A stretch of DNA of 64,000 nt from Bacteroides sp. (lineage in GTDB: Bacteria > Bacteroidota > Bacteroidia > Bacteroidales > Muribaculaceae): assembly GCA_014802425.1 (NCBI GenBank), contig JAAVCH010000022.1:1-64000 (forward strand), in the 5' to 3' direction. Below the pieces are notes generated by a model. That model saw only the letters and a list, made by a program, of their open reading frames with translations. It was not told the DNA's origin and did not search any database. Of the stretch, positions 62,324 to 64,000 are shown one piece after another. The stretch's first letter is position 1. The number at the start of each line of letters is the position of its first letter. The translations under genes were made by a program, and so were the position numbers.

Positions 62324-63985
62324 CTACAGGAATATCAGCACCAGCAGCTGCGCTATCACCACTCTGGAGAACATGGCAAGCGGATAAACGGTGGCGTACC
62401 CCACGGCAGGATTGTCGCCCGGCAGCGTGGAGCTTGAATAGTTGAGCGCCATGGGATTGGCCATGGCTCCGCTGAGCACTCCGCAGGTCAGGCCGAAATC
62501 AAGACGCGCCAGGCGCATGGTGACCGGTATCATTATAAGGATCGGCAGCACGGTGACCACGAATCCGGCGCCTATCCACAGCACTCCCTCTCCACGCATG
62601 ATGGTCTCCACGAAGTGGGCGCCCGAGTCGAGGCCGAGACACCCGAGGAACAGGGACAGCCCTATGCCGCGCAGCATCAGGTTGGCGCTCCGCGTCGTAT
62701 AGGTGACGAGATGGAACTGCGGGCCGAAACGCCCGATGAGGATGCCTACGATTATCGGTCCCCCGGCAAGTCCCAGCTTCACCGGTACTGAAATGCCCGG
62801 TATCATTATGGGCACCGAGCCGAGCAACAGCCCCAGCACGATGCCTATGAAGATGGCGCCCATGTTGGGGTCCTTGAGAGTTAGGGATGAATTGCCCAGC
62901 ACTTTGGCGACATTCTCTATCGACCTTTCCTCGCCCACGATCGTGAGGCGGTCGCCGAGCTGGAGCACAAGATGGGGGGAGGCGAGCAAAGTGACGCCGC
63001 TGCGCACCACACGCGTGATATTGATGCCGTAGGAATTGCGCAGCTTCAGCGACCCGAGGCGCCGGCCGTTGATTTCGGGACGGCTCACTATCACATGGCG
63101 TGAAATCAGCGAGCTGTCGATGGCGTTCCAGTCGATCTCACCGGTATTCCAGTCCTCGCTCTCCCTGGCTCCGAAGAGAGCCGTCAGCGGAGTCACATCC
63201 CTGTCGGTGGCCACTACAAGCAGACGGTCACCCTCCTGAAGCACGGTTTCCGACGAAGGGATAGTGACATCCCCCTCGCGCCAGATTCTGGAAATCACGA
63301 AACGCACCGGAGTCAGCTCCGCCACCTGACGCACCGACATGCCGTAGATGCCGGGATTGCGGACATCGAAGGCCGCGATAAAGGTCTGGTTGTCGTCGTC
63401 GTGTGAGCCGTCGGTGATGTCGGAGGGGCGGGTCATGAAGCGCCGCGCCACTATAAAGGCGATGATCACGCCGACCACGCCGAGCGGATAGGTCACAGCA
63501 CAGCTGAGGGCGGCCCCGTCGGCCGGGATGCCGAGCTGGCTCAGCGCCTGCTGCGCCGCACCGAGGGCAGGAGTGTTGGTGGTGGCTCCGGAGAGCACTC
63601 CCACCATATCCGACATCGGGATATGCAGCAGGTAGGTGAGGCCGATCGCCACGCCGGTGCCGAGCAGGACTGTGGCCAGTCCGATGCCGTTGAGCAGGAT
63701 TCCCCCCTGGCGGAAGGAGCTGAAGAAACCGGGTCCGACCTTAAGCCCCAGTTCGTAGACGAAAAGCACGAGTCCGAAACTCTCGGCGAACACGAGCATG
63801 TCATGGTTGACCGACAGTCCGAAATGCCCGGCGATGATACCTACGAAGAATACCCATGTCACCCCGAGCGACACACCGCGGAAATGGAGCTTGCCGAGCC
63901 CGAGCCCGATGGTCACTATGAGCGAGAGCACCACCAGCGCCTGAAGCGCCGAGTCCTCAAAAAGTATGGAATAGAGCCAGTTCAT
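62324..63985 (-). CDS. AspT/YidE/YbjL-family transporter with RCK_C domains
   Basis: 553 aa. Two membrane halves of about five helices each (2-175 and 385-553) flank a cytoplasmic pair of TrkA-C/RCK_C domains (about 205-370; MSVRQVAELTPVRFVISRIWREGDV...LQEGDRLLVVATDRDV and HVIVSRPEINGRRLGSLKLRNSYGINITRVVR). This is the aspartate:alanine antiporter-like (AAE) layout of YidE and YbjL. The substrate is unknown; some members exchange aspartate or succinate. The likely ATG is at 63985, close to the window end; the promoter is outside. The TetR gene follows by 26 bp. Confidence 0.9.
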   Translation of the reverse strand: MNWLYSILFEDSALQALVVLSLIVTIGLGLGKLHFRGVSLGVTWVFFVGIIAGHFGLSVNHDMLVFAESFGLVLFVYELGLKVGPGFFSSFRQGGILLNGIGLATVLLGTGVAIGLTYLLHIPMSDMVGVLSGATTNTPALGAAQQALSQLGIPADGAALSCAVTYPLGVVGVIIAFIVARRFMTRPSDITDGSHDDDNQTFIAAFDVRNPGIYGMSVRQVAELTPVRFVISRIWREGDVTIPSSETVLQEGDRLLVVATDRDVTPLTALFGARESEDWNTGEIDWNAIDSSLISRHVIVSRPEINGRRLGSLKLRNSYGINITRVVRSGVTLLASPHLVLQLGDRLTIVGEERSIENVAKVLGNSSLTLKDPNMGAIFIGIVLGLLLGSVPIMIPGISVPVKLGLAGGPIIVGILIGRFGPQFHLVTYTTRSANLMLRGIGLSLFLGCLGLDSGAHFVETIMRGEGVLWIGAGFVVTVLPILIMIPVTMRLARLDFGLTCGVLSGAMANPMALNYSSSTLPGDNPAVGYATVYPLAMFSRVVIAQLLVLIFL

Positions 63986-64000
63986 TATTGTTTTTCTCAG

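Overview
The window is a high-G+C Bacteroidales chromosome segment, most likely from a Muribaculaceae-like gut bacterium. The evidence is promoters of the Bacteroidetes type (a TAnnTTTG -7 element, often about 20 bp after a TTTG-like -33), a Por/T9SS-type C-terminal domain, an OstA-like/SurA-like/MutL gene set, a Bacteroidetes-type dipeptidyl peptidase III and an oxalate degradation operon. The family-level assignment is inference; no rRNA or other phylogenetic marker lies in the window. No tRNA, rRNA, CRISPR array or insertion sequence was seen.

Layout. (1) 1-5260: a visibly AT-richer type I restriction-modification island with hsdM, an expressed hsdS, a promoterless hsdS in opposite orientation, two pairs of 45-bp inverted repeats and a tyrosine recombinase, i.e. 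an invertible specificity locus. (2) 5261-13975 (minus): an envelope-biogenesis operon of three SurA/parvulin-like proteins, an OstA-like LPS transport protein and MutL. (3) 14116-19017 (minus): RecQ, then carbonic anhydrase, serine acetyltransferase and cysteine synthase. (4) 19286-25911 (plus): a complete TetR-controlled tripartite ABC exporter resembling E. coli YbhGFSR plus a TolC. (5) 26058-30250 (minus): formyl-CoA:oxalate CoA-transferase, oxalyl-CoA decarboxylase and an AEC carrier, a full oxalate catabolic operon like E. coli frc-yfdU-yfdV; a BASS-like transporter diverges from it. (6) 31875-32240: the truncated 5' end of a PLD/helicase-type gene. (7) 32294-38225 (minus): a secreted amylase with two GH13 catalytic domains and a GLUG/T9SS protein. 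(8) 38375-40924: mannose-6-phosphate isomerase and glutamate dehydrogenase. (9) 41337-51813 (plus): degenerate LytM protein, dxr, rseP with a large insertion, rlmI-like methyltransferase, DPP III, a short AlkD-like protein, a CotH protein and a DEDDh exonuclease. (10) 51938-61269 (minus): a cluster of exported proteins around two TPR-CHAT putative caspase-like proteases plus the wreck of a third. (11) 61563-63985 (minus): an AspT/YidE-type transporter and a TetR regulator.

The region most likely to hold something undescribed is (10). Two large TPR-CHAT proteins with export signals, each with an intact His/Cys pair, sit between two unrecognised exported proteins, and a third CHAT gene has decayed through a nonsense codon and two large internal deletions. 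Known TPR-CHAT systems (e.g. the CHAT partner of type III-E CRISPR) act in the cytoplasm, so an envelope or extracellular CHAT cluster is worth testing. The invertible hsdS locus is well precedented in Bacteroidales but is directly readable here with exact repeats.
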